Source: Ancrocorticia sp. (GTDB taxonomy: Bacteria; Actinomycetota; Actinomycetes; Actinomycetales; Actinomycetaceae). From it: 64,000 nt of DNA. The translations under genes and the position numbers were made by a program. The notes below the pieces were generated by a model. It had not been told where the DNA came from and did not search any database. It was given only the letters and a program-made list of their open reading frames with translations. Shown here in pieces: positions 18,339 through 28,536 of this stretch (the first letter of the stretch is position 1; every line of letters begins with the position of its first letter). The DNA lies in contig JALCLX010000006.1 of NCBI GenBank assembly GCA_022648165.1, positions 1-64,000 on the forward strand. Direction: 5' to 3'.

Positions 18339-19316
18339 CTAGATCCATCCCTGGCGTTTGAAAACAATCCACAGTATCAGCGCCGATCCCACCAGAAGTA
18401 GCGAGGAAAACACCCAGCCCGCGGGATCCCCGTATCCAAAGAAAGGCACATTCTGGCCAAAGTATCCGGTGATCATGGTGGGAACGGAGATAATTGCGGC
18501 CCAGCCAGCAAGCTTCTTCATGATCTCGTTCATGCGTGCATCTTGCAGTGAGAGGTTCGTCTCCACAATGAAGGAGATAGTATCGCGCAATGAGTCAATC
18601 CATTCGCTTGATCGCAGTGCGTGGTCGTAGGCATCTCCAAAATATGCCGTCAATTCTGGAACAGATGCAAAGTGCCGCGCAAAATCGTTAACAACTTCGC
18701 GCATCGGGGATGCGGATCTGCGCAACCGCGCTAGATCGCGCCGGATGTGGTAAACGGCGCGTTGCATCTCGCGCGAAAGCGACTCGTCAAACAACGAATC
18801 CTCTATGTCCTCCAGCCGATCTTCAAGCTGTTCAATTCCATGAAAATAGCCATTGACCAGGGAATCGCAAATCGCATACACCAAATATCCAGGCCCCAAG
18901 GTGAGTAGCCTACGCTCCTCTTCAAGCCTCTGTGAGAAATCCACAATTCCCATAACGCCGGCGCTGGCACGTATGGTGATCAGCGTCTGTCCGAATACGA
19001 ATCCCGATATGCGGACAAACTCGAATGCAATATCAACCGGTGAACCTGGCGGCGCCGCCTTCTCGTTGAGTGCGTAACATACGAAAGACAAGTGGTCGGA
19101 ATGCCGCACAACCTTAGTGCGCTCGTGAGGTGAAAGCACATCGTCAATACCCAGGCGGGTTATGCCAAAGTGCTGGCCAAATGTGGTGAGTTCATGTTCT
19201 GTGGGATCTAAAAGATCGATCCACAGTAAGTCGCCTGGAGTGACATCCCGGTACGCATCGTCCACCGGATCCTCAATCCGCACACTGTGGCCTTCGTGCC
19301 ACAACCTCACAGTCAT
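18339..19316 (-). CDS. corA: CorA family magnesium/cobalt transporter
   Basis: C-terminal 'MKKLAGWAAIISVPTMITGYFGQNVPFFGY' plus TM helix. Confidence 0.93.
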   Translation of the reverse strand: MTVRLWHEGHSVRIEDPVDDAYRDVTPGDLLWIDLLDPTEHELTTFGQHFGITRLGIDDVLSPHERTKVVRHSDHLSFVCYALNEKAAPPGSPVDIAFEFVRISGFVFGQTLITIRASAGVMGIVDFSQRLEEERRLLTLGPGYLVYAICDSLVNGYFHGIEQLEDRLEDIEDSLFDESLSREMQRAVYHIRRDLARLRRSASPMREVVNDFARHFASVPELTAYFGDAYDHALRSSEWIDSLRDTISFIVETNLSLQDARMNEIMKKLAGWAAIISVPTMITGYFGQNVPFFGYGDPAGWVFSSLLLVGSALILWIVFKRQGWI

Positions 19317-19373
19317 CTTGTCTCGCAGCGACATCATGTGAACCATGCTAATGCGATGTGGGAGAATTGCCCC

Positions 19374-20798
19374 ATGATCCTCGCTGACATAGAGCCCCCT
19401 ATTGCTTTGGGTCCACTTGATGGCCGCTACCGTGCGGTGGCTGCCCCCCTCGTCGATTACCTTTCCGAAGCCGCTTTGAACCGCGCCCGGATTAGAGTGG
19501 AAGCGGAGTGGCTGATCTTTTTGGCAAACAACCACGTGCTGCCTGGCGCTCCTGAACTGGATAGCGCAGAAATTGCTTACGTACGTTCTATCCCAGAAGC
19601 TTTTGGGCGTTCGGAAATAGAAGAACTCGCCGAAATCGAAGCGGAAACCCGCCACGATGTTAAGGCGGTGGAATACTTCATCAAGCGCCGCCTAGACCAT
19701 GCGGAAGAAGCCCTGGGACGGCCCACCGCATTGACGCGAATGCACGAGATTGTGCACATCTTCTGCACCAGTGAAGACATTAATAATCTCTCCTACGCTT
19801 TAGTGATCCAGGGTGCTATGGAAGCCGTGTGGCTCCCCGCAGCGAATGCGCTCGCACATACCCTGGCCGAGCTGGCGCATCAGAACGCCAGCCAGCCGAT
19901 GCTGGCGCACACGCACGGTCAAACGGCAACCCCCACCACTTTGGGTAAGGAGATGGCCGTTTTTGCCGCGCGGCTGCGGCGGCAGTTGCGCCGCATCGAG
20001 GCAACGGAATACTTGGGCAAGTTGAATGGCGCTACCGGCACGTTCGGCGCACACGTCGTCGCAGTTCCCAACGCAGACTGGCCAGCGTTATCGCGGAAAT
20101 TCGTAGAGAGCCTGGGGCTCACGTGGAATCCGCTGACTACGCAGATCGAACCCCACGATTGGCAAGCTGATCTCTATGCGGATGTGGCCCACTTCAACCG
20201 TATTGCCCACAACATTGCCACCGATTTCTGGACCTACATTTCGATGGGCTACTTTCATCAGAACCTGGCGGCGCAAGGCTCCACCGGTTCATCAACCATG
20301 CCACACAAGGTGAACCCCATACGTTTTGAGAACGCGGAGGCCAATTTTGAAATCTCCTCTGCTCTGTTAGAGTCACTCGCGGCAACACTCGTCACCTCGC
20401 GGATGCAACGGGATCTGACGGATTCCACCACGCAGCGCAATATTGGCGTAGCGCTAGGGCATTCGCTGCTCGCCATCGATAATCTGCGCCGCGGGATCGC
20501 CGGAGTTGACCCGAATCCGGTGCGGCTGCAAGCCGATCTTGATTCCTCATGGGAAGTCCTTGCAGAACCCATACAACAAGCAATGCGCGCCGCGCAGATC
20601 GCCGGTGCTACCGGTATGGCGAATCCATACGAGCGCTTGAAGGAGCTGACGCGTGGGCGGCGGGTGACCACAGAGGATATGCACGCTTTCATCGCAAGTC
20701 TTGGCCTCCCACAGGAGGTAGAGGAGCGGCTGCAGGCGTTGACGCCCGCCAGCTACACTGGACTCGCTTCAAAGCTTGTCGATTTTTTGAGTGAATGA
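19374..20798 (+). CDS. purB: Adenylosuccinate lyase
   Basis: MILADIEPPIALGPLDGRYRA; signature GSSTMPHKVNPIRFENAEAN. Confidence 0.96.
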   Translation: MILADIEPPIALGPLDGRYRAVAAPLVDYLSEAALNRARIRVEAEWLIFLANNHVLPGAPELDSAEIAYVRSIPEAFGRSEIEELAEIEAETRHDVKAVEYFIKRRLDHAEEALGRPTALTRMHEIVHIFCTSEDINNLSYALVIQGAMEAVWLPAANALAHTLAELAHQNASQPMLAHTHGQTATPTTLGKEMAVFAARLRRQLRRIEATEYLGKLNGATGTFGAHVVAVPNADWPALSRKFVESLGLTWNPLTTQIEPHDWQADLYADVAHFNRIAHNIATDFWTYISMGYFHQNLAAQGSTGSSTMPHKVNPIRFENAEANFEISSALLESLAATLVTSRMQRDLTDSTTQRNIGVALGHSLLAIDNLRRGIAGVDPNPVRLQADLDSSWEVLAEPIQQAMRAAQIAGATGMANPYERLKELTRGRRVTTEDMHAFIASLGLPQEVEERLQALTPASYTGLASKLVDFLSE

Positions 20799-20954
20799 AT
20801 CTTTTTAGAGTGAATGAGCCTTTTCTTGAAGTGAAAGAGCGTTTCTTGACGTGAGGGAGTAGCCCTGTTTACCGCACTGATACCCGTTTTTGTCGCATCG
20901 AGTGCCGATGCAGCGAGCCAACTTGACGGAATCGCCGCATGGGCGGTACGCATC

Positions 20955-21638
20955 ATGGACGCATTGGGAGGATTCGGAGCAGGGTTCCTCATAGCGCTGG
21001 AAAACGTATTCCCTCCACTTCCATCAGAGATCATCCTGCCATTAGCTGGCTTCACGGCGGGTGCAGGTGGTTCCTTCACGCTTGTGGAAGCGATTTTGTG
21101 GTGTACGGGCGGATCGATCGTGGGTGCGTGGGCGTTGTATGCGATCGGTGCGCTTTTGGGCCGTGAACGAACCAGGAGGTTCATGCGGGCACTGCCTCTT
21201 GTGAAGGAATCAGACGTCATCCGTACGGAAGCATTTTTTGATCGCCGCGGCGCATGGACCGTGTTCTTCGGCCGTATGATTCCAATCTTCCGCTCGCTGA
21301 TCTCTATACCCGCTGGCGTGACCAGAATGAACGCGGCAAAGTTCACGCTGCTCACAACGCTAGGTTCCGCGATTTGGAACACGATACTGATTTTCGCAGG
21401 CTACGCGCTGGGTGCGAATTGGGGCGTCGTCGAAAACTATGTTGGTGTGCTTTCGCGTATCGTTGTGGGCGGCGCAGTTATCCTGCTCGCGTGGTGGATA
21501 GCTCGCCGTATTATGCAGAATCGAAGGGAAGCCCGGCTGGAGATTGAGGGCGGCGATGCCGCAATTGAGCAGTTGGGCTTGGAGAAGAGACCCGGCGGCC
21601 ACGGCGAGAACGCGGAGCCAGATTGCACGAAAGAGTGA
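20955..21638 (+). CDS. DedA family membrane protein (true start may lie upstream, around 20865)
   Basis: ENVFPPLPSEIILPLAGFTA, FFGRMIPIFRSLISIPAGVTRMNAAKF. Confidence 0.92.
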   Translation: MDALGGFGAGFLIALENVFPPLPSEIILPLAGFTAGAGGSFTLVEAILWCTGGSIVGAWALYAIGALLGRERTRRFMRALPLVKESDVIRTEAFFDRRGAWTVFFGRMIPIFRSLISIPAGVTRMNAAKFTLLTTLGSAIWNTILIFAGYALGANWGVVENYVGVLSRIVVGGAVILLAWWIARRIMQNRREARLEIEGGDAAIEQLGLEKRPGGHGENAEPDCTKE

Positions 21639-23062
21639 GAACGGTGATCCACTATCAGTTGGCAGTTTCTCCAGCGCAGGCGAAATCATATCTAGAAAAT
21701 GGTTTCGATTTCTTCGGTGGTTTCGCAGTCAACGCTGCCGACGTCGTCGATATCACAGATGTTGCGGACCTCATTACGCTCTTAAATTGCGACATGCCCG
21801 GTTCGCCTTTCTCTCCGGACAAACCGATCGACATTCTGCACGTGCCCTCCGGTCCTTTTGTACAGGCCCGCCAGGCCGTTGGCCCTATGGATCCGCAAGC
21901 CTTTCTTGGCGGGATCATAGAGGCACCGCCATTTGACGGCTCAGGCGTAGCAAAAGTGAACGATATTTCCACACCCCTGATGTGGGTGGAACCAGCACGC
22001 TTGACCAACGGCACACAACTGTGGCGGTTTTATCCAGGTATATCAGAACCCGAGCTGCGCGGCGTGTACCACGGGGTCGCATGGGGCTGGGAAACGGTAA
22101 GAACCGGAAAATTCAAGGCGTGCGTACCCTCGCAGTTCATAGGGCCAGTCACGCTGCGCCCGTGGGGCTTAGCTCCGGTCGATGTGGAAGTGGATAAGGA
22201 CACGGGAACACTCACGGCAGTGACCATCGTGGCTCCCGGCAAACCGCCAGAAGAAGGTTTCGAACCGCTGCCAACTGGGCTGTGGGCAAAGCGAATTGCG
22301 TATCACGAAGGCCTTGACGTATTCGAGTTCCAGGCACAGGGCCGCTATCATTCGATCCCGGTGCGCATCTTGCGCCAGCTCTCCGACAGCCCGAACTCGA
22401 TCAAAGCCACGAAGGCTCAGGTGTGCGCCATGCTCCTGGACGCACCAGCCGCAGCAGCATCCGGCTTCAGCCGATACGCGCAGGGCATTCATACCGCGAT
22501 CGTGCCGATCGACGACGTCACCGAACGCATATCGCGTGAAGGGCGGCCTGCCACATGGGACGTCACCCAGCGCCCCGCAATCACCATCCACTCGGCCCGC
22601 ATTCGCGACAACACCGATACGCAATCGTTGGTCACAGACATCCTGACGCTGCTCGCTGCCGTGGCACCCGATGGGTGGCGCCACCTGCGGTTCCTCATAC
22701 AGATGATTGGCGATCAGATCCACTTCTCAGCGGCGGCCACGATACCACCTGCGAATGATGCAGACCCACATGAGGGCGAAAATGGCGATCACCTCATACC
22801 GCTTCGCCTCGTCCCCACCGCCACCTTGCACTATGCGCGGCAAATCAAGCGGAATCTGGCAAAGCCAAATGAAGGCGCCCCGTTTTCGATGCTGTTCCAG
22901 TTCACCCCGGAAGGCACTGCAAATGTGACGCTCAATACCACAGACGCTCCTCCATGGGCTGACGCGGTTACTCACGAGGCATGGAGTAAGGAGATAACGG
23001 CGTTCCCGCGTTCTGCGGAGCATACCCCCGAATGGTTGCGCTCCTTCCTCGAAGGCGAATAA
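21623..23062 (+). CDS. Uncharacterised protein (479 aa)
   Basis: Long ORF overlapping the dedA 3' end; coherent composition; family not recognised. Confidence 0.75.
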   Translation: MHERVRTVIHYQLAVSPAQAKSYLENGFDFFGGFAVNAADVVDITDVADLITLLNCDMPGSPFSPDKPIDILHVPSGPFVQARQAVGPMDPQAFLGGIIEAPPFDGSGVAKVNDISTPLMWVEPARLTNGTQLWRFYPGISEPELRGVYHGVAWGWETVRTGKFKACVPSQFIGPVTLRPWGLAPVDVEVDKDTGTLTAVTIVAPGKPPEEGFEPLPTGLWAKRIAYHEGLDVFEFQAQGRYHSIPVRILRQLSDSPNSIKATKAQVCAMLLDAPAAAASGFSRYAQGIHTAIVPIDDVTERISREGRPATWDVTQRPAITIHSARIRDNTDTQSLVTDILTLLAAVAPDGWRHLRFLIQMIGDQIHFSAAATIPPANDADPHEGENGDHLIPLRLVPTATLHYARQIKRNLAKPNEGAPFSMLFQFTPEGTANVTLNTTDAPPWADAVTHEAWSKEITAFPRSAEHTPEWLRSFLEGE

Positions 23063-23172
23063 CGCACCCGTATGGAATAAAACCAACGGTCTGAGCGTAT
23101 GTTTCAAAGACAGGTTAGATAATACTCACTCGCGCGCTGCGAGGCGTGGGAGTGCCAAAGTGAGGAGTACTC

Positions 23173-23409
23173 ATGGCATTTGATCGCACTATCGAACTGG
23201 ATCTGAAAGGCCTGACATGCGGCCACTGCGTGCAGCACGTGACTGACGAACTGACGGCGCTCGACGGCGTTGACAATGTGGTAGTGACGCTCAACAAGGG
23301 TGGCATCTCCAAGGCGGTTGTCTATTCGGATCACGACATCGCAGATGATCAACTTCGCGAGGCAATCGACGAAGCCGGCAACTACACAGTGGAATCGATC
23401 TCTCGATAA
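23173..23409 (+). CDS. copZ: Copper chaperone-like heavy-metal-associated domain protein
   Basis: LDLKGLTCGHCVQHVTDELTALDGVDNVVVTLNKGG; overlaps downstream copA by 1 nt. Confidence 0.9.
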   Translation: MAFDRTIELDLKGLTCGHCVQHVTDELTALDGVDNVVVTLNKGGISKAVVYSDHDIADDQLREAIDEAGNYTVESISR

Positions 23410-25739
23410 TGGACCAGACAAGCGCAGCTCCCGCATTTGATATCAAGTCGGCACCAGAAGGAGAAGTTGACCTTGCAGTATCAGGGATGACGTGTGCTTC
23501 ATGCGTGGCGCGTGTTGAGAAGAAGCTCAACAAGATGCCGGGAGTGAGGGCTGTGGTCAATCTCGCTACTGAGCAAGCTCATATTGAACTATCCGATGCG
23601 GCGATCTCTGACAAAGAACTGATCGAAACCGTACAGAAAGCCGGGTACGGCGCATCCATCATCCGGCGTACAGAAGTAGACGAATCCGGCACACGCCAAG
23701 CCGTTGATACAGGCGTGGATCCCGAGGAAGTGGAAAAGGCCGCCCAGCGCGCCGCCGCAGAGCGCGTTGCGGATCTGTGGCGCCGCTTCGTGGTGGCGAT
23801 CATCCTCACAGTTCCTATCGTGACAGTGTCGATGGTTCCGTCCTTCCAGTTCCGCGGATGGCAGTGGGCAACTGCGGCCCTGACGCTGATCGTGGCTTTC
23901 TGGTGCGGCTGGCCATTCCACAGGCAGGCGTTTCGCGCTGGCCGCCACGGCTCTACCACTATGGATTCCCTGGTCTCACTGGGTGTATTAGCATCCATGG
24001 GATACTCCTTGTGGGCGCTCCTATGGGGCGGCGCTGGCCGCATCGGCTACACGATGCACATGACGGGGATTCACGGTTTGGCGCATGCCATCGAACCTCA
24101 CCTGTACTTCGAATCGGCAGCGATGATCGTCGCTTTCCTCCTGCTTGGAAAATGGCTCGAAGCCCGATCCCGGCACAGTGCGGGCGACGCACTTCGATCG
24201 CTGCTCTCGCTGGGAGCAGACTCGGCCACGCGCGTGCAGCGTGCGGACGGCACCGCCGTCAATGAGATCATTCCCGCAGCAGAACTGGCAGTTGGAGATC
24301 ACTTCCTGGTGAAACCGGGAGAAAAGGTGGCCACGGACGGCGTCGTCGTCGCTGGCCGTTCTGCCGTTGATGCCTCGCTGCTCACCGGAGAGTCCGTACC
24401 CGTTGACGTCGCCGAAGGCGATACCGTCACGGGTGCAACGATCAACACATTCGGCTCCCTCACGGTAAAAGCTACACGCGTGGGCGAAGAAACCACACTG
24501 GCCCAGATGGGCCGGCTCTTGACCGAAGCGCAGGCGGGCAAGGCCCCGATCCAGCGCCTTGCAGATAAAATATCGTCTATCTTCGTTCCGGGCGTCATGA
24601 CGATCGCGCTGCTTACTTTGATCGTGCGTCTCCTCGTCGGGAACACCCTAGAAATGGCGCTGACCAGCGCAATAACCGTGCTCGTGGTGGCATGCCCGTG
24701 CGCGCTGGGGCTCGCAACACCCACCGCGCTCCTTGTGGGTTCTGGGCGGGCATCAAAGCTTGGCATCCTGATCTCCGGGCCGGAAGTACTGGAAGGCGCC
24801 CACTCTGTCGATACGATCTTGCTGGACAAGACGGGTACGCTCACAACGGGCGTCATGAGCGCAGACATCGTGAAACCCGCACCCGGATTCACAGAACACG
24901 ACGTTCTTGCCACAGCCGCCGCACTAGAGGCCGGTTCGGAGCATCCCATTGCCGCCGCAATCGTCCGTTCGGCACGCCACGGCGCGCTAGAAATCCCCAC
25001 AGTTACCGGATTCCGCGCCCATCCTGGCAATGGCGTCTCCGCAGTATTTCCTGACAATGAACTCGGCCGTGCCGGAACACTTCGGTGGCTCTCAGAAAAC
25101 GGCGTTGAGACATCCAATATCGCAGAAACCGCCCACTCCGTTGCGGCCTCGGGCGCATCAGCCGTGGTGATTGCGAAGGGAAGCGACGTCGTCGGTGTGG
25201 TGGGCGTGCGCGATACGTTGCGCCCTGAAAGCAAAGAGGCGATCTCCGAACTTACGCACCTCGGGCTCACTCCCGTACTAGTGACGGGCGATAACGAGGC
25301 AACAGCACGCGTGATCGCAAACCAGGCCGGTATCTCGGACGTACGCGCCGGGGTTCTCCCTGACGGGAAACTTGACGTCGTCTCCGCATTCCAAAAGGGT
25401 GGCCACCGGGTTGCCATGGTGGGCGACGGCGTCAACGATGCCGCAGCACTTGCGGGCGCAGATCTTTCTATTGCTATGGGTTCGGGTACGGACGTTGCGA
25501 AAGCTGCATCCGATATCACAATCGTGAATTCGGATGTCCGCGCCATCGCATCCGCGCTGCGGATCTCCGCCCGCACATTGCACATCATCAAAGAGAATCT
25601 GGCGTGGGCGTTCGGCTACAACGTGATTGCCATCCCACTGGCGGTGGGCGGCGTGATCGTACCCGGTATTGCCGCCGCAGCCATGGCCAGTTCGTCCGTG
25701 ATTGTGGTGCTCAACTCGCTGCGTTTACGCAATGCGTAA
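23409..25739 (+). CDS. copA: Copper-translocating P-type ATPase
   Basis: HMA motif GMTCASCVARVEKKL, TGES, CPC (VVACPCALGLATPTALL), DKTGTLT, GDGVNDAAAL. Confidence 0.96.
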   Translation: MDQTSAAPAFDIKSAPEGEVDLAVSGMTCASCVARVEKKLNKMPGVRAVVNLATEQAHIELSDAAISDKELIETVQKAGYGASIIRRTEVDESGTRQAVDTGVDPEEVEKAAQRAAAERVADLWRRFVVAIILTVPIVTVSMVPSFQFRGWQWATAALTLIVAFWCGWPFHRQAFRAGRHGSTTMDSLVSLGVLASMGYSLWALLWGGAGRIGYTMHMTGIHGLAHAIEPHLYFESAAMIVAFLLLGKWLEARSRHSAGDALRSLLSLGADSATRVQRADGTAVNEIIPAAELAVGDHFLVKPGEKVATDGVVVAGRSAVDASLLTGESVPVDVAEGDTVTGATINTFGSLTVKATRVGEETTLAQMGRLLTEAQAGKAPIQRLADKISSIFVPGVMTIALLTLIVRLLVGNTLEMALTSAITVLVVACPCALGLATPTALLVGSGRASKLGILISGPEVLEGAHSVDTILLDKTGTLTTGVMSADIVKPAPGFTEHDVLATAAALEAGSEHPIAAAIVRSARHGALEIPTVTGFRAHPGNGVSAVFPDNELGRAGTLRWLSENGVETSNIAETAHSVAASGASAVVIAKGSDVVGVVGVRDTLRPESKEAISELTHLGLTPVLVTGDNEATARVIANQAGISDVRAGVLPDGKLDVVSAFQKGGHRVAMVGDGVNDAAALAGADLSIAMGSGTDVAKAASDITIVNSDVRAIASALRISARTLHIIKENLAWAFGYNVIAIPLAVGGVIVPGIAAAAMASSSVIVVLNSLRLRNA

Positions 25740-25776
25740 CCTGAAATCCCGCTGATGAACCCGTAGACTGCTTCGT

Positions 25777-28536
25777 GTGACTGAGGAGCATTCAGGAGCG
25801 CCTGCACAACCTGATGGTGTGCGGCAGGAGGATTCTGGACGCGCGGGGCCCGCCGCGGGTCCCCGCCGCCGTGTCCTGCTTGTTGACGAAGCCGTGCGTT
25901 GGGTGCGCCACCCGCGCGACCTTTACCAAGCTGCCATTGCTCTCATTGCCATCATCTTGGTGATGCTCCTGGCAATTTATGGGCGTTCCACAACACTTGC
26001 CTTCACCCACGACGTGCAGAACGCCACGGCCCGCATACTCGAAACAGTGCTGTTGGTGCCCATCAATTTCTTGGAAGGTTTGCTCAGCTTCGTTCTGCCT
26101 GCCATGATCCTCATTGATCTGATGTGGCACCGGCGCTGGCGCACGCTCGCCACGGCCATCATCTCCGCCCTTTCCGCGGTGGCGATGGCTTATGCATTGG
26201 CCTGGTTCTTTGAGAAATACTTTCCGATCTCGCCGTTGACCGAACAGCTTGCGGATTCCCTGGAAGAACAAGCCTTCATCCGTCTGCTGCCCTACGTTGC
26301 CGTGATTTCTGCACTGTTGACTGTTGCCAGCACAGAAAAGGCGTGGAAGGCAACTTCGTGGGGATGGCCACTTCTCACAATTGCCCTCATTCTTTCGGTG
26401 CTCAAAGGCAACCAGTCGCTTCCAGGCGCACTCATTACGGTATTCTTGGGTATCTTTGCTGGCCAGCTAGCGCGCTACATCGCTGGCGACGTGCCCGAAC
26501 GCGCCACAGGCGCAAACCTCGTGGCAACGGTGCGCCGTGCAGGCTTAGACGCCACACAGATTGTTCGCATTGATGAGCTGCCCAACGACGTGCCGTTATA
26601 CGCATGGGATACCACGACGACGGCGCCATTGGGTTTCGTGGACCGCTTCGGTTTGGAGCAAATCCAGCAACTATTCAAGAAGGCGAGTTCCTCATTTGTT
26701 GGCGAAAAAATGCCGTCACGCAAAAACTCATCGCAGGCACATCACGCCGCTGATTCCGCTGAACCTGGGGATGAGGACGATGTCCTTGAGGAATTTGAAG
26801 GCTCCGATACCACCACGTTCGCGCTGAACAACGCCATCAACGCCTCAAAGCTCCGCGAGGAACTCCTCGCTACCTGGCACCCACCACTTGGTATCAATGC
26901 ATCACGAAACTATCTGGCCGTAACGGCAGATGGCAAGGCATATCACATCGCTTTCGTAGATGCGGATCGGCAAATCGTTGGTGTACTAGCCGCAGCGTGG
27001 AAAAAGATCGTCATGACCACCACCACACGGAAGGTAGAAAACACGATTGAGGCCACAGCAGACCGAATGGCTCTCATGACGTATGCCGCTATCCAGGCCG
27101 GTTTAGCTCCTGCCCAAGACGTCCGGGTAGCCAGCGGCGAAGCGTCTATGCTGCTTTCCTACGAAGTGGAAGGTTCCTATGCCCTGTCGCACTACACTGC
27201 CGATGAGATACCCGATGCAGCACTCGACCAACTGTGGGACACTCTGCAACAGGCGCACTTGCGCGGCATCAGCCACGGAAATCTCACCGCAGACACAGTG
27301 GCCTTACACGACGATAAGATCCGCATACTGCATTGGGAGAACGGAAGCGTTGCCGCTACCGAAATGGCCCGGAGAATCGATATGGCGCAGGCGCTGGCGC
27401 TCATCGCATCGCGCGTAGGCGTGGATCGCGCCGTCGCATCCGCACAGCGGTGCCTCCCCTTAGACCAGATCCTTTCACTCGCGCCCATTCTACAAAAGGC
27501 GATTCTGCCGGCGCGCACCCTCCACGACTTTGCTGACAAGAAGGAACTTCAGGCACTACGAGACGCTCTCGCTGCCACCGTCCCTGAAACAAGTGACGTT
27601 GAACTCGCGCAAGTGCGGCGTTTCTCCGTCAAAACAGTTCTCACCGTTTCTATCGGTCTCGTCGCCGTATACCTGCTCCTTGTCTCGATCAATCTCGACG
27701 AACTCAAAGAGACTCTTTCATATGCACGCCCCTTGTGGATGGTCGGTGCATTCGCCATTGGCCTCACGACCTATCTGGGCGCAGCCATGGTGCTTCAGGC
27801 GTACACTGCGGAACGCCTCAACCTGTGGGATACGTTCCTAGTCCAGATGGCCGCGTCTCTGGTGGGGCTAGTGGCACCTGCCGGTATTGGACCCGCAGCG
27901 CTCAACCTGCGCTTCCTGTATAAAAACAGGGTCAAAACCCCGGTTGCCGTAGCAACTGTGTCGCTGGTGCAAGTCGCTCAGTTCATCACAACTTTGGGGT
28001 TGCTCCTGCTCGTCGGCCTCATGACTGGCGACATGGGATCATTCTCAATTCCTTCGCAAACGATCCTCATCGTTCTAGCGGTACTCGTGGCGTTCGCAGC
28101 CGCGGTGCTCTTCATCCGCCCGTTGCGTGTATGGATCATGAAGAAAGTCGGCCCAACCCTCAACCAAATCTGGCCTCGGATCGTTTGGCTCGGCACCCAT
28201 CCAGGGCGTATCGCATACGGATTCCTCGGATCCCTCATCCAAACCGCAGGATTCGTTGGCGCGTTCGGAGCCAGCCTCGCGGCCTTCGGTTACCACTTAC
28301 CGCTCATAACGTTAGTTGTCACATACCTGGTATCGAACACGGTTGGCTCAATGGTTCCCTCGCCCGGCGGAATTGGCCCTGTAGAAGCCGCGCTGACGGG
28401 CGGCCTTACCCTTGCGCGGGTTCCCTATTCCATCGCCTTCTCAACTGCGCTGCTCTACCGCCTGGTGACGTTCTGGGGCCGCGTACCACTCGGCTGGATT
28501 GCGATGCGAGTATGCCAACGCAGAGACGTGATCTAA
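25777..28536 (+). CDS. Large membrane protein: degenerate protein-kinase-like domain fused to lysylphosphatidylglycerol synthase-type (flippase-like) TM region
   Basis: 919 aa; kinase-like 'GISHGNLTADTVALHDDKIRILHWENG'; C-terminal 'ASLVGLVAPAGIGPAALNLRFLYKNRV...GSMVPSPGGIGPVEAALTGGL'. Confidence 0.8.
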   Translation: MTEEHSGAPAQPDGVRQEDSGRAGPAAGPRRRVLLVDEAVRWVRHPRDLYQAAIALIAIILVMLLAIYGRSTTLAFTHDVQNATARILETVLLVPINFLEGLLSFVLPAMILIDLMWHRRWRTLATAIISALSAVAMAYALAWFFEKYFPISPLTEQLADSLEEQAFIRLLPYVAVISALLTVASTEKAWKATSWGWPLLTIALILSVLKGNQSLPGALITVFLGIFAGQLARYIAGDVPERATGANLVATVRRAGLDATQIVRIDELPNDVPLYAWDTTTTAPLGFVDRFGLEQIQQLFKKASSSFVGEKMPSRKNSSQAHHAADSAEPGDEDDVLEEFEGSDTTTFALNNAINASKLREELLATWHPPLGINASRNYLAVTADGKAYHIAFVDADRQIVGVLAAAWKKIVMTTTTRKVENTIEATADRMALMTYAAIQAGLAPAQDVRVASGEASMLLSYEVEGSYALSHYTADEIPDAALDQLWDTLQQAHLRGISHGNLTADTVALHDDKIRILHWENGSVAATEMARRIDMAQALALIASRVGVDRAVASAQRCLPLDQILSLAPILQKAILPARTLHDFADKKELQALRDALAATVPETSDVELAQVRRFSVKTVLTVSIGLVAVYLLLVSINLDELKETLSYARPLWMVGAFAIGLTTYLGAAMVLQAYTAERLNLWDTFLVQMAASLVGLVAPAGIGPAALNLRFLYKNRVKTPVAVATVSLVQVAQFITTLGLLLLVGLMTGDMGSFSIPSQTILIVLAVLVAFAAAVLFIRPLRVWIMKKVGPTLNQIWPRIVWLGTHPGRIAYGFLGSLIQTAGFVGAFGASLAAFGYHLPLITLVVTYLVSNTVGSMVPSPGGIGPVEAALTGGLTLARVPYSIAFSTALLYRLVTFWGRVPLGWIAMRVCQRRDVI

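Noticed and set aside
24299-25591. 430-aa minus-strand ORF
   Set aside because: Antisense to copA; Ser/Ala/Thr-rich shadow ORF in GC-rich coding sequence.
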